DNA of 64,000 bases from the NCBI GenBank assembly GCA_016789605.1, contig JAEUQO010000104.1:1-64000 (forward strand), given 5' to 3'. This stretch comes from Acidobacteriota bacterium. Lineage in GTDB: Bacteria; Acidobacteriota; Blastocatellia; RBC074. Below the pieces are notes generated by a model. It searched no databases and was not told where the DNA came from. It saw nothing but the letters and a program-made list of their open reading frames with translations. Below are positions 33,401 through 42,639 of this stretch, piece by piece; within the stretch, counting starts at the first letter, position 1; the number at the start of each line of letters is the position of its first letter. Both the position numbers and the translations under genes were made by a program.

Positions 33401-33866
33401 CGCGATAGTTCGCGGGCAGATTGAGAATCTTTTGCGATTCGAATGAAGACGAGATGGTTTGTGTTTCGGTCGTGATCGCCCCGGCGTTGGCGGTAACGTC
33501 CACGCGTTCGGTCACCTGACCAGCGTTCAGGGTGGCGTCAACGCGCAGTGTTTGGCGGGCGACCAGAGTGACTTCAGAAGTCGAAAATGCCTGAAAGCCG
33601 GTGGCGGTGACTTCGATGCGATAGCGTCCGGGTTTGGAGTTAACCGCTTCGTAATCGCCGTTGTTGTTGCTGATCACCGTGCGGACGGTGTTTTCGTCCA
33701 CGTTGGTGATTTTCACGGTGGCGTTCGGGATGATGCTGCCAGAACTATCTTTGACAGTACCTAGCAGCGTGCCGAACGTAGACTGCGCTCCAGCAGGGAA
33801 CAGCGTTCCACTGCCGCAGAGCAGTAGCAGGCATAGAAGAAGAAACATGGGGTTTCTGCGATTCAT
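30435..33866 (-). CDS. TonB-dependent receptor, Oar-like
   Basis: 1,143 residues with a GAGGA site upstream of the ATG. Signal peptide MFLLLCLLLLCGSGTLFPAGAQ; carboxypeptidase-regulatory-like domain (about 30-115: LLGTVKDSSGSIIPNATVKI); plug domain (SQFSLDGISTTNVTG, SGTNDYHATAF); then a long barrel ending in SRTGQVTMRLSF with the terminal aromatic residue. It is an outer-membrane receptor using the TonB system for uptake of an unidentified ligand. It is divergent from the receptor at 34358 across a 491-base spacer. The two are only distantly similar, so this is not a recent duplication. Confidence 0.93.
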   Translation of the reverse strand: MNRRNPMFLLLCLLLLCGSGTLFPAGAQSTFGTLLGTVKDSSGSIIPNATVKITNVDENTVRTVISNNNGDYEAVNSKPGRYRIEVTATGFQAFSTSEVTLVARQTLRVDATLNAGQVTERVDVTANAGAITTETQTISSSFESQKILNLPANYRGAGGSTSPYALIAALPGVQSDNGGAFSIQGALPSQSQFSLDGISTTNVTGNSPLRNAFPSAESIAEIKVQGVGNAAEYGQVGDVTTISKSGTNDYHATAFWFHQNRALDAKAYGALTKPQKISNDFGFSGGGPVRIPWLYNGKDRTFFFGTYEGLRLPRGATIQNTVPTQAMRNGDFSALANVTVRDPLTGQAFANNRIPDNRISAISKALLTLYPLPNVSNPDQFRVANYIRNASNNINSDQYDIRIDHNLTSKQSVFGRWTWKEIATDAPNILTLPSNTAFDNYKILVVSHNYTITPRLLNEARFGLTLNDSGTSFPFDGRDFTNKLGFTGIGPNFPFNGLPNIDFSGDITDLSRNRADGKSQSRTFQFNNNLTWTVGRHTTKYGFDVRWIRAVSPLGFIGADNYGNSAFNNTFSGYDFGDFLLGIPIRTSYAIIQQDNDGRTTHYHFFGQDSFRVNQKLTLEYGLRYEYHPGYTDAGGNIGNFDPSVAKTGRVVYPTGKRNLLAPGFLATFNACPAPAANGAACTPVLSAEEAGLPESLRTVPKNRLLPRFGFAYRPFGDDKTVVRGGIGAYNGTLLGSIYFSLTGTLQSDVREFTNLSSGGRPLYQWPAIQSSGSGISTGQLGTASFRTANDINYKDPYSVQWNLSVDRYVGYGLGVRVSYIGMKTTQLAWAPDLNQMTNSTQFAINRPLSDRPFPNWGIIFTRTAGATAFYNALQVEANRRFSNGVTFNSTYTWAKSLADNLGPNATGFVGETGGGRAADLYNRQGEYGDDYATRRHRSISTVVYELPFGKGRKFANGIHPVANAVIGGWQLSGIFLAQTGPFLTPFLGSNVVDPSGSGSGLSRNQHPDRIGNGNISNPTRDLWFDVNAFVCPGLNTRVAGSCRIGINPTRDAAPIGRFGNAGVGIITGPGTINLSLGLNKAFQLTERIKLEAGASFTNVENRVNLADPQMNVISTAFGRITSARSSELGGSRTGQVTMRLSF

Positions 33867-34357
33867 AGGTATCCTCTTTCAAATTTCAAAGGGTTAATAG
33901 AAATACCAACAGCGTATGGCCATTGCGTACAGGCAAATACCTGAGCGCGCAAACCAACCAGAAAGATGTCACGGTCATCTTAGGCGGTGGATGTCAAACT
34001 GAGGTTAGCCCGGAGAAAAATCCTGTCCGTGTTGTCGTCAGTTGCCCGACTTATCCGCCAGCTTATGCCAGTACACGTCTGACTGGTAGGCTTACTTGAT
34101 GGCAATTCCAGAGTCGTTGTCTTTAGCTTGGGCCATTGCGGCCACTCAATTTTGTGATTTCGTGGCACGATTTTGCACGTGGTTGACAATGTGCGCAAGC
34201 AAGTTAAGATACCCGCTACGTCAAATGTCGTTCGTTCGTCTTGTCCCTATGACAGTTGACAACTCACGCAACCTGTTGCTCCCGATGTGGCCCCAGCGCC
34301 TGACGAACGGAATCCATTATTGAAAATATGCGGAGTTGATAAACGGAGTGTGAAGTT
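33867..34357. other. 491-base divergent intergenic region between two receptor genes
   Basis: No coding sequence is convincing here; the short frames lack ribosome sites and family similarity. It should hold promoters for both receptor genes. On the plus strand a good -35/-10 pair is at 34183-34210. A sigma-54-like sequence at 34163 has the wrong spacing. No obvious riboswitch or operator was recognised. Confidence 0.6.
34183..34210 (+). promoter_or_regulatory. Sigma-70-type promoter (TTGACA, 16 bases, TAAGAT)
   Basis: A perfect -35 TTGACA at 34183-34188 is followed after 16 bases by TAAGAT at 34205-34210. It lies 147 bases upstream of the receptor start at 34358, implying a leader of about 140 bases. 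Confidence 0.55.
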
Positions 34358-37300
34358 ATGACACCGAGGTCCAAGTCTGTCAGCCCCTTCCTCATTATCG
34401 CAATGCTCACCACGCAACTGCTTGCGCCTTTCCAGACACAAACCTGGGCGCATCCGGTGGGCGATTCATTGACGGTTACCATCGACACCATCACGGGCAC
34501 CGTGAAAGGGTATGTGAAAGACGCCAACGGCGTCGGCATTCCTGATGTGACGGTGCGTGTGATCAATCAGGAAACCAACAACACGCGTGCGACCAGAACC
34601 AATTCCGAGGGGTTGTATCAAATTGCGTTTTTGCCGCTTGGCAAATACTCCATCGTGGCGGTCAAGGATGGTTTGAAACTTATCCGTCCGACGACGGAAC
34701 CGCTGCGCATCCAGCTCAACAAAACTGTGGAATGGGCGCCAGACATTTTGCTTGGTCCGGCGTCAGCTCCTGCGCCGGCCATTGCCAACACTCCGCCTGT
34801 GCGCACACCTGCGCAAACGCCTGCTCCCGCCGTGACCACTTCCGCGCAGGAAGAAGAACTGGGACGGCTGACCAACCAGATTGACTCCACACGCCGCGCT
34901 AACGCCGACGAACAAATGGTGGCGTTGTTGCCACTGGCCAACATTCGCAGCTTTGATGATCTGGCGTTGCTGGCGGCGGGCGTTGCGCCGCCGCCCCAAG
35001 TCAAAGGCGTGGCCGGTCCGGGCATCGGTGCGGGCATCGGTACGGCCGGACAGTTTTCGGTCAATGGTTCGCGGGCGCGGTCGAATAACTTCACCGTAGA
35101 TGGTTCAGACAATAACGACGAAGACGTGGGCGTGCGTCGCCAGGGATTTGTGGCGCTGGTGCCGCAAAGCGTGGAAAGCATCAAGGAAATTCAAATCGTC
35201 ACCAGTTTGTGGGACGCCGAACAAGGGCGCAGTGCTGGTTCGCAGGTCAACGCCGTTTCCAAATCCGGTACGAATCAATTTCACGGCTCGGTGTATGACT
35301 TCTTCAATCACTCGGCGCTGAACGCACGCAACTTTTTTGATTACAAATCTGATGGGCAGGGCATTCCGTTGACGGCGCGCGCTGTCGAACGTTACGTGAA
35401 TGGGCAACCCGTAGGCAACACGCGCATTTTGCCGGTGCGCATTGGCAACAACAATGTCGTTTTGCCGAATCCGTCAGAAGGCAAAGACCAATTCCAGCGC
35501 AATCAGGGCGGCGCGGTGTTGGGCTTTCCGATTGTGCCGGGCAAGACCTTTTTCTTCGGCTCGTTTGAACACCAGGACATCAAGGCGCGCCAGGAAACGC
35601 ATTTTTCCGTTCCGACTGTGGCGCAACGCGGCTTTTTGGGATTTGGCGCTACCGGATTTACGACGGTGGATCGGCAGGGACGCGCGCAATCGTTTGCGCC
35701 GACATTCGTCGCGGGCGATTCGATCTTGTCGCTGTTTCCGTTTCCAAATAATCCGGTTGGACCATATGGTGAAAACACATTGACACAGGTGTTGCCCGCC
35801 AGCGCCAAGGCGTTGATCTATTCGCTGAAACTCGATCACACCTTCAAACTATTTGGCCCCGAAGTCACGCACAATTTCACCGCGCGCTACAATTTCACGG
35901 ACGATGAACGACAAATTCCCTCGGTTGGCAATGCGATTTTTGCCAGCGTCATGCCAAAAGTCCGCACGCAAAACTTGTCGTTGTTTTTGAACAGTCAGTT
36001 TTCGTCGGTGCTGGCCAATCAGATTCGCGCCAGTTATGGCCGCACGGCGCTGAATTTTGAAGAATTGCGGAACCCGTATATGCGTCCGTCGAGCCGCTTG
36101 CCTGGCGAAAGCTTTCTGCTCAATGCGCGCGTTTTACAGAACTTCGCGTTTCCGCTGACGCCATTACCATATGTGCCGTACGTTGACATCACAGCCAGCA
36201 CTCCGACATTTCTCACTGAAGGAAACCTGGGACCAATTGGTCAGGTCGTCGTAACGCCGTACAGCCCGCTGGGATTGGATGTGTATCTATTCCCGCAACG
36301 TCGTGCGAATAACACGATTCAAGTGGCCGACACGCTGACGCGCTTTCGTGGCGGACACACGCTGAAATTTGGTGGTGACGTACGCCGCACGCAACTCAAC
36401 AGTTTGCTCAACCGCAATTACCGCTCGCAAGTCGTATTTGCCGGCGCACCCGATCTGTCACAGTTTTTCTCCAGCTTGACGCCGATTCCCAATATCACGC
36501 AATCAGGCCCAACGCCGGGCTATTTTAGCGGTGCAGACTTGGCGTCTTTGGGGATCCCCTCAGGTATTTTCCAATCGTTGGCCATTGGTAACCCGGATTC
36601 GACATTGGGGTTGCGCTTCTGGCAACTGAACTTCTTTTTTAACGACAACTGGCAGGCACGGCGCGGACTGTCTATTGATTGGGGGGGGCGCTACGAACTG
36701 AACAGTGTGCCGCGCGAAGTGAACGGGCGCATCGAAAAGACTTTCCCGCTGACCCAATTACCGCAAAGCGATCCCAATCAGACCATCACGGTCAGTCTGG
36801 GCCGCAATCTGATCAATATCCCATACACAAGTTTGATCAACGGCTATAACGCCACCGTCAGCGCGTTGCGCAATGTGGTCAGCAATCGCGACGGCATTTT
36901 TTCGCCGGATCGTAATAACTGGGGCGGACATCTTGGGTTTGCCTGGGACCCGTTTGTTGGCAACGCTTCGCAGGCGGGCAAGACGGCTGTGCGTGGCGGC
37001 GCCGGATTGTATTACGACCTGACGCTGGGCAGCGTGGTTAGTCAGTCGCGCAATGTCTTTCCGAACTTCTTGCCGTTCAATGCGGACGTCAATACCTTTT
37101 CTTATGCGCGCGACGCGTTTTTTGCGCCCGGCACATCAGGCATTTATGCGCTAACCAATCCGTATTTCGTCAATCTGTTTATCGGCTCGCAGACGACACC
37201 GGTTGGATTGTTGCGACCCAGCACGTTGAACGTGCTGAATGCGCCGAGCGGGGCGTTGCCGCAATTGCTGGGGTTATTGTTCAAACCTGATACGGCAGGC

Positions 37301-38377
37301 GTGTTGCCTTCTGGCGGCGGATTGGCCTACACCTTGCCAGACAACAATTTGCGCGCGCCGTATACGTTGCAATACAACCTGCAAATCGAACGGGAGTTGG
37401 CCAAAGACCTGTTACTCAACGTTGCCTATGTCGGAACGCGCGGCGTACGGTTGACGCGCTTTCGCACCCCGAACGGTGGCCCGAATTCGGTGACTTTGCC
37501 GATTGATCCATTGGGATTGACGGCCAGCTCAAATCCGAATGCCTCTGCGCCGCTGTTTGCGCTGGCGATTGCGCCATTGAGCAATCTGGCAGGCGGTCCT
37601 TTGGGACGGCCCAATTCGAATCTGGGTTCGTATACGATTTTCGATTCGTCCGCCGGATCAACCTATCACTCCTTGCAAACGACGCTGACCAAACGGTTTG
37701 GTCAGGGATATCAGTTCACGGCGGCGTATACCTATTCGCACGCGATTGATGACGTGTCAGACGTGTTTGACGTGGCGGGCGCATATGTTTTGCCACAGGA
37801 TGACCGCATTCTGAGTGCCGAACGCGCCAGCGCGAATTTCGACATCCGCCATCGTTTCGCTTACAGTCTGATTGGCAATGTGCCGTTTTTGGCGCGCTTC
37901 AATGATGATCAGGGAGCCAAACGTGTGCTGTTCGGTGATTGGCAATTTGCGGCGCTGACTGCCTACCAAACCGGACAGCCGTTTACGGTCAATACCAGCT
38001 ATGACATCAATCGGGATGGTAATATGACGGACCGGTTGAATACGCTGACAGGTTTGCAATTGGTCAACGACCGGCAAACCAAGTTGCAATTGACCGCCGC
38101 GCCCACCAGCCTGTTGGCTGGTTTGGGAGAAAACGGACGCATCGGACGCAACACATTCCGCGCCAGCGGTGTTGCTCGTACCGATCTGGCAGTGAGCAAG
38201 AGTTTCCGTTTGCGCAGCAATCATTTTCTCGTCTTCCGCACAGAAGCATTTAATTTGTGGAATCGCACGCACTTTGGCGTGCCGGTGCGCGTGCTGGAAG
38301 CGCCCAGTTTTGGCAAATCGGTTGATACCCTATTCAACCCGCGCCAAATTCAATTTGCGTTGAAGTATGTTTTCTAA
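34358..38377 (+). CDS. TonB-dependent receptor, Oar-like, with Pro/Ala-rich linker
   Basis: 1,339 residues. An export signal (FLIIAMLTTQLLAPFQTQTWA) is followed by a carboxypeptidase-regulatory-like domain (about 45-125, VKGYVKDANGVGIPDVTV). Next comes a Pro/Ala-rich linker (about 130-165, APAPAIANTPPVRTPAQTPA), which is unusual for this family. The plug ([31 protein letters not shown]) and a long beta-barrel ending IQFALKYVF follow. Outer-membrane ligand uptake is expected; the ligand is unknown. The linker could let the N-terminal domain reach further into the periplasm. A run of eight G bases lies inside the coding sequence at 36681. A GGAG site precedes the ATG, and a sigma-70-like promoter lies 147 bases upstream. 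Confidence 0.93.
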   Translation: MTPRSKSVSPFLIIAMLTTQLLAPFQTQTWAHPVGDSLTVTIDTITGTVKGYVKDANGVGIPDVTVRVINQETNNTRATRTNSEGLYQIAFLPLGKYSIVAVKDGLKLIRPTTEPLRIQLNKTVEWAPDILLGPASAPAPAIANTPPVRTPAQTPAPAVTTSAQEEELGRLTNQIDSTRRANADEQMVALLPLANIRSFDDLALLAAGVAPPPQVKGVAGPGIGAGIGTAGQFSVNGSRARSNNFTVDGSDNNDEDVGVRRQGFVALVPQSVESIKEIQIVTSLWDAEQGRSAGSQVNAVSKSGTNQFHGSVYDFFNHSALNARNFFDYKSDGQGIPLTARAVERYVNGQPVGNTRILPVRIGNNNVVLPNPSEGKDQFQRNQGGAVLGFPIVPGKTFFFGSFEHQDIKARQETHFSVPTVAQRGFLGFGATGFTTVDRQGRAQSFAPTFVAGDSILSLFPFPNNPVGPYGENTLTQVLPASAKALIYSLKLDHTFKLFGPEVTHNFTARYNFTDDERQIPSVGNAIFASVMPKVRTQNLSLFLNSQFSSVLANQIRASYGRTALNFEELRNPYMRPSSRLPGESFLLNARVLQNFAFPLTPLPYVPYVDITASTPTFLTEGNLGPIGQVVVTPYSPLGLDVYLFPQRRANNTIQVADTLTRFRGGHTLKFGGDVRRTQLNSLLNRNYRSQVVFAGAPDLSQFFSSLTPIPNITQSGPTPGYFSGADLASLGIPSGIFQSLAIGNPDSTLGLRFWQLNFFFNDNWQARRGLSIDWGGRYELNSVPREVNGRIEKTFPLTQLPQSDPNQTITVSLGRNLINIPYTSLINGYNATVSALRNVVSNRDGIFSPDRNNWGGHLGFAWDPFVGNASQAGKTAVRGGAGLYYDLTLGSVVSQSRNVFPNFLPFNADVNTFSYARDAFFAPGTSGIYALTNPYFVNLFIGSQTTPVGLLRPSTLNVLNAPSGALPQLLGLLFKPDTAGVLPSGGGLAYTLPDNNLRAPYTLQYNLQIERELAKDLLLNVAYVGTRGVRLTRFRTPNGGPNSVTLPIDPLGLTASSNPNASAPLFALAIAPLSNLAGGPLGRPNSNLGSYTIFDSSAGSTYHSLQTTLTKRFGQGYQFTAAYTYSHAIDDVSDVFDVAGAYVLPQDDRILSAERASANFDIRHRFAYSLIGNVPFLARFNDDQGAKRVLFGDWQFAALTAYQTGQPFTVNTSYDINRDGNMTDRLNTLTGLQLVNDRQTKLQLTAAPTSLLAGLGENGRIGRNTFRASGVARTDLAVSKSFRLRSNHFLVFRTEAFNLWNRTHFGVPVRVLEAPSFGKSVDTLFNPRQIQFALKYVF
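36681..36688 (+). repeat. G8 homopolymer within a receptor coding sequence
   Basis: Eight G residues encode part of Asp-Trp-Gly-Gly-Arg in a barrel strand. A single-base slip would truncate the receptor about 560 residues early. G-tracts of this length are the classic substrate for phase variation of surface proteins. Confidence 0.9.
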
Positions 38378-38400
38378 CCTCGCAGCAGTTCCTCCGGTCC

Positions 38401-38439
38401 TGAGGGAAGGTTTGCCTTGCACTCCCAGACCTTCCCTCA
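38401..38439. terminator. 11-base stem-loop after the receptor gene
   Basis: TGAGGGAAGGT at 38401-38411 is exactly complementary to 38429-38439. It lies 24 bases after the receptor stop and before the enolase gene. No T-run follows directly, so termination is only possible, not certain. Confidence 0.4.
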
Positions 38440-38454
38440 CGGCCGGGGCGCTGA

Positions 38455-39822
<1,368 letters not shown>

Positions 39823-39853
39823 TAAGCGGCTGACAATCTGTTCGCCAAAACAT

Positions 39854-39903
39854 AAATCCCTGATCACGAATCTTCTGTCTCGTGATCAGGGATTTGTATT
39901 TTG
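39854..39903. terminator. Perfect 16-base stem terminator between convergent genes
   Basis: The arms at 39854-39869 and 39880-39895 are exactly complementary with a 10-base loop. A T-rich tail (GTATTTT) follows on the plus strand and AT-rich sequence on the other side. It should terminate enolase and may also serve the convergent ATP-grasp-like gene. Confidence 0.8.
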
Positions 39904-39939
39904 CTCTAAATCGGGAGGGCAGAAGAGAGTACGTTTGAC

Positions 39940-41304
39940 TCAGTTTTCCAGCAGCAGCAGCGGCGTCGCAGAACCGCCGCCCGCCGAAACGTTCAACAGG
40001 GCAGAAGAAGAAAGCCGTATGCCTGCGCCGTCAATGTCTTCGCCGCCCCAGGTGTAAGGATCAAAATCTACAAAACGCTCTTCGAGTTTAATTTCATCAC
40101 CGACCAGCAACGGAAAGGTTTGCGGCAAGACTTCTACACGCTCTTGCACGACGAATGACGCGCCGAGTGCGTCCTGAATTTCCTGCACCCAGTCAGCATA
40201 GTCACTTTCCCAACCCAGACAGACACCGCGCCCGCCATAATCGCCGTTGGGTTTGATCACCAGCCGATCACGATTGGCGGCGACGAATTCCAACAAATCA
40301 ATGCGCCGCCCACGGTAAGTGGTATGGCCTTCGCGCAATTTGCGTGTCCAGGGAATGTGTTTGCGCAGTGCGGCGACTTCTTGCGCAGAGAACAGACGTT
40401 CCTGCGCTGGGTCATCCAGCAAGGCGAAGAGCGATTTTTTGAACAGCATCTGCGCGCGAAACGAGTTGACGCAACAAACGGCACGCTCTTTGACGGCGCG
40501 CACCAGCGGATGTTGCAGCCCGCCGCGTGCGAGCAATTCACCGATGACCACGCGTTTGTAGACCAGGTTGACCTGGAAATCGCCCGCACGAAGCCAGCCG
40601 CCGCGATATTCCAATTCGCCTGGATCAACGATCACCGTCGGATAACCCTGGGCTTCGAAATAGGCGCGGCAGATGTCGAACTCCGCCCGTGTTTGCACCT
40701 CTTTCCAATCCACAATTGCGATGCGCGGGCGTTCCTGCCAGCCCCATTCGCGATAGGTTTCAAGCAGCGTTTGCAACAACCGTGGCCGAATGCGCACGCG
40801 CCGCACCGGATATTTGCGCCCAAACTCGCGCAGGATGTCCATGTCGAGAAAGGTTTCGGCCAGCACATCGCCATAGAGCAAGCCGCCGGGGCTGTCGGCG
40901 TTGTATTCGACAAAGCTGAAATCGCCGCGCGAATCGAGAAATGCATCCAGTCGTCCGCTGACATCGGGCGCGGCAAAGCCCGGTTCGATTTTGCACAGCA
41001 GCTCTTCGTCGCGCGTCAGGTCGAGTTCTGCACGTAATCTGGCGTCCGCCACCAACGCGCGATAGAGTTTTTGGATGGCGGTCAGCACCAACAGTGATTC
41101 GTCGCGGAAGTATTCGTATTGCGCGGCAGGCAACAGAAACGGGCGCAACGCGCTGCAAATGGCGCGCGTCCCAAACCGCAAGTTGTAACGCGTAATGGCC
41201 GCCTGCAATTTCTGGATGGCGTCTTGCGCGCGGGCGGTGTGTAACAGGGCGTGATAATGCTTGATTGCTTCAGCAGTCTTGGCGGCGTTCATATCGGCAT
41301 TCAT
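39940..41304 (-). CDS. Circularly permuted ATP-grasp-like ligase
   Basis: 454 residues if the ATG at 41304 is used (41292 is equally possible; neither has a clear ribosome site, and the frame is open up to 41364). The pieces FSFVEYNADSPGG (middle) and LVIKPNGDYGGRGVCLGWE (near residue 350) resemble the substrate- and ATP-binding parts of circularly permuted ATP-grasp proteins such as glutathionylspermidine-synthase-like enzymes. FVVQERVEVLP and KLEERFVDFDPYTWGG fit the later metal-binding strands. Such enzymes make amide or peptide-like bonds with ATP in the cytosol; the substrates cannot be told. The small membrane protein encoded 40 bases upstream may be co-transcribed. The family call is from motif reading only. 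Confidence 0.6.
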   Translation of the reverse strand: MNADMNAAKTAEAIKHYHALLHTARAQDAIQKLQAAITRYNLRFGTRAICSALRPFLLPAAQYEYFRDESLLVLTAIQKLYRALVADARLRAELDLTRDEELLCKIEPGFAAPDVSGRLDAFLDSRGDFSFVEYNADSPGGLLYGDVLAETFLDMDILREFGRKYPVRRVRIRPRLLQTLLETYREWGWQERPRIAIVDWKEVQTRAEFDICRAYFEAQGYPTVIVDPGELEYRGGWLRAGDFQVNLVYKRVVIGELLARGGLQHPLVRAVKERAVCCVNSFRAQMLFKKSLFALLDDPAQERLFSAQEVAALRKHIPWTRKLREGHTTYRGRRIDLLEFVAANRDRLVIKPNGDYGGRGVCLGWESDYADWVQEIQDALGASFVVQERVEVLPQTFPLLVGDEIKLEERFVDFDPYTWGGEDIDGAGIRLSSSALLNVSAGGGSATPLLLLEN

Positions 41305-41344
41305 AGAAACAGCAACGGAGCAAGCAGTAAGACAAACAGCACAG

Positions 41345-41638
41345 TTATGGGTTTTCAGGATCAATAAGTCGTTCGCCGTCTTGTTTGGCGCCAGGCAATT
41401 GGCCCTGTTTGGCGTCGCGACGATATTCGATGGCCTGTTTCACTTGCGGGCGTAATATCCCGTCCAGCGCAGTCAATCCGTTGCCGAGCAAGCCGGCTTC
41501 GCGTGCGCGGTTTTCCTGGTATTCTTCCTCAGTCATTTCGGCGCGCCGTTGATCTATGTGAGCCAGCCAGTGCAGCAAGGCGACCAGTGCGCCGCCCGCC
41601 ACCAACAAGACCAACAAAATCGCCAACGATTCGCTCAT
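41345..41638 (-). CDS. Small single-span membrane protein, unknown function
   Basis: 97 residues from the ATG at 41638, which is preceded by AGGTGA; an in-frame GTG lies three codons upstream. One transmembrane helix at the N-terminus (LAILLVLLVAGGALVALL) is followed by a charged cytosolic tail with EMTEEEYQENRAREAGLLGN and RPQVKQAIEYRRDAKQGQ. The tail looks helical and polar. I recognise no family. It is probably co-transcribed with the ATP-grasp-like gene 40 bases downstream and is divergent from the galU operon. Confidence 0.65.
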   Translation of the reverse strand: MSESLAILLVLLVAGGALVALLHWLAHIDQRRAEMTEEEYQENRAREAGLLGNGLTALDGILRPQVKQAIEYRRDAKQGQLPGAKQDGERLIDPENP

Positions 41639-41659
41639 TCCATTCACCTAAACAGAAGA

Positions 41660-41688
41660 TTGTGACAGATATCTTTGTGCCGTATATT
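41660..41688 (+). promoter_or_regulatory. Sigma-70-type promoter of the galU operon (TTGTGA, 17 bases, TATATT)
   Basis: A -35-like TTGTGA at 41660-41665 and a -10 TATATT at 41683-41688 are separated by exactly 17 bases. They lie 64 bases upstream of the galU start, just beyond the divergent small membrane protein gene. Confidence 0.5.
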
Positions 41689-41751
41689 ACCACCGGCTGC
41701 GGAAGCTCGCGACCGCAACCGTACTTCATTATCAGTAAGGAACACATTGCT

Positions 41752-42639
41752 GTGAGCATTCGAAACGCTGTCATTCCTGTGGCCGGGCTGGGCACTCGCC
41801 TGTTACCGGCAACCAAATCACAACCAAAAGAAATGTTACCCGTCGGCAAAAAGCCGATTGTGCAATACATCGTCGAAGAATTGCACCGTTGCGGCCTGGA
41901 ACGTGTGCTGTTTGTCACCGGACGCGGCAAAAGCTCCATCGAAGATCATTTCGATGACGATCCCGATTTGATCCGCACTTTGCGCGAAACCGGTAAGGAA
42001 GATTTGCTGCAAGAACTGGAATATGAACGCCTGGGCGTTCACTTTCTTTACACCCGGCAACGCCGCCAGCGCGGATTGGGCGACGCCGTGTTGTGCGCAG
42101 AGCATTTCACCGGCACGGAACCGTTTGTCGTCGCTCTGGGCGATTCAATCATCGGACGCCACAAACCGTCGCCCATCGTCAAACGGTTGATGGATGCTTT
42201 TGAGAAACACGATGCCGATTGCGCCATCGCCGTCGAACAAGTGCCGCTGTCACAGGTTTCGATGTATGGCGTCGTCAAACCCGCCAGCAACGACGACGTT
42301 TTTGAAATCACCGATCTGGTGGAAAAACCGCGCCGCGAAGAAGCTCCCAGCAATTGGGCGATTGCCGGTCGTTACGTGTTTGCGCCGGGCATTTTCGATG
42401 CCATCAAACGCACTTCGTTTGACCATCGCAACGAATTGCAATTGACCGATGCCATTCGGTTGACGTTGCGCGAAGGCAAAAAGATCGTCGGTGTGCGTTT
42501 GCCCGCAGAAGAAAAACGCTATGACATCGGCAACTTTGAAAGCTACTTCGAAACGTTTGTCGAATTTGCCCTGACCGATCCTGAATTTGGCCCGCAATTG
42601 CGCAAGCATGTGAAGGAGCTTTTCGGTGAGAATCTTTAA
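41752..42639 (+). CDS. galU: UTP--glucose-1-phosphate uridylyltransferase (GalU family)
   Basis: 295 residues from a GTG at 41752 with AAGGA upstream; the frame is open earlier, but that stretch is not similar to the family and overlaps the promoter. Nucleotidyltransferase signatures: [23 protein letters not shown] at the N-terminus (UTP-binding G-x-G-T-R), [52 protein letters not shown] and AGRYVFAP. It forms UDP-glucose from glucose-1-phosphate and UTP. The next gene starts inside its last codons and encodes a glucuronokinase-like GHMP kinase, which makes a sugar-1-phosphate. The uridylyltransferase may therefore also, or instead, accept glucuronate-1-phosphate. That specificity is inference from the operon. 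Confidence 0.92.
   Translation: MSIRNAVIPVAGLGTRLLPATKSQPKEMLPVGKKPIVQYIVEELHRCGLERVLFVTGRGKSSIEDHFDDDPDLIRTLRETGKEDLLQELEYERLGVHFLYTRQRRQRGLGDAVLCAEHFTGTEPFVVALGDSIIGRHKPSPIVKRLMDAFEKHDADCAIAVEQVPLSQVSMYGVVKPASNDDVFEITDLVEKPRREEAPSNWAIAGRYVFAPGIFDAIKRTSFDHRNELQLTDAIRLTLREGKKIVGVRLPAEEKRYDIGNFESYFETFVEFALTDPEFGPQLRKHVKELFGENL

Noticed and set aside
32634..33446. 270-codon plus-strand frame inside the receptor gene at 30435-33866
   Set aside because: The minus-strand receptor is complete and conserved across the whole interval, so this frame is a shadow.
34163..34176. Second sigma-54-like sequence (TGGCAC...TTGC) upstream of the receptor at 34358
   Set aside because: The GG and GC elements are 9 bases apart instead of the required 10, and a better sigma-70-type promoter starts a few bases further on.
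33980..34198. 72-codon minus-strand frame in the receptor spacer
   Set aside because: No ribosome site, no recognised family, and it lies over the promoter region of the plus-strand receptor.
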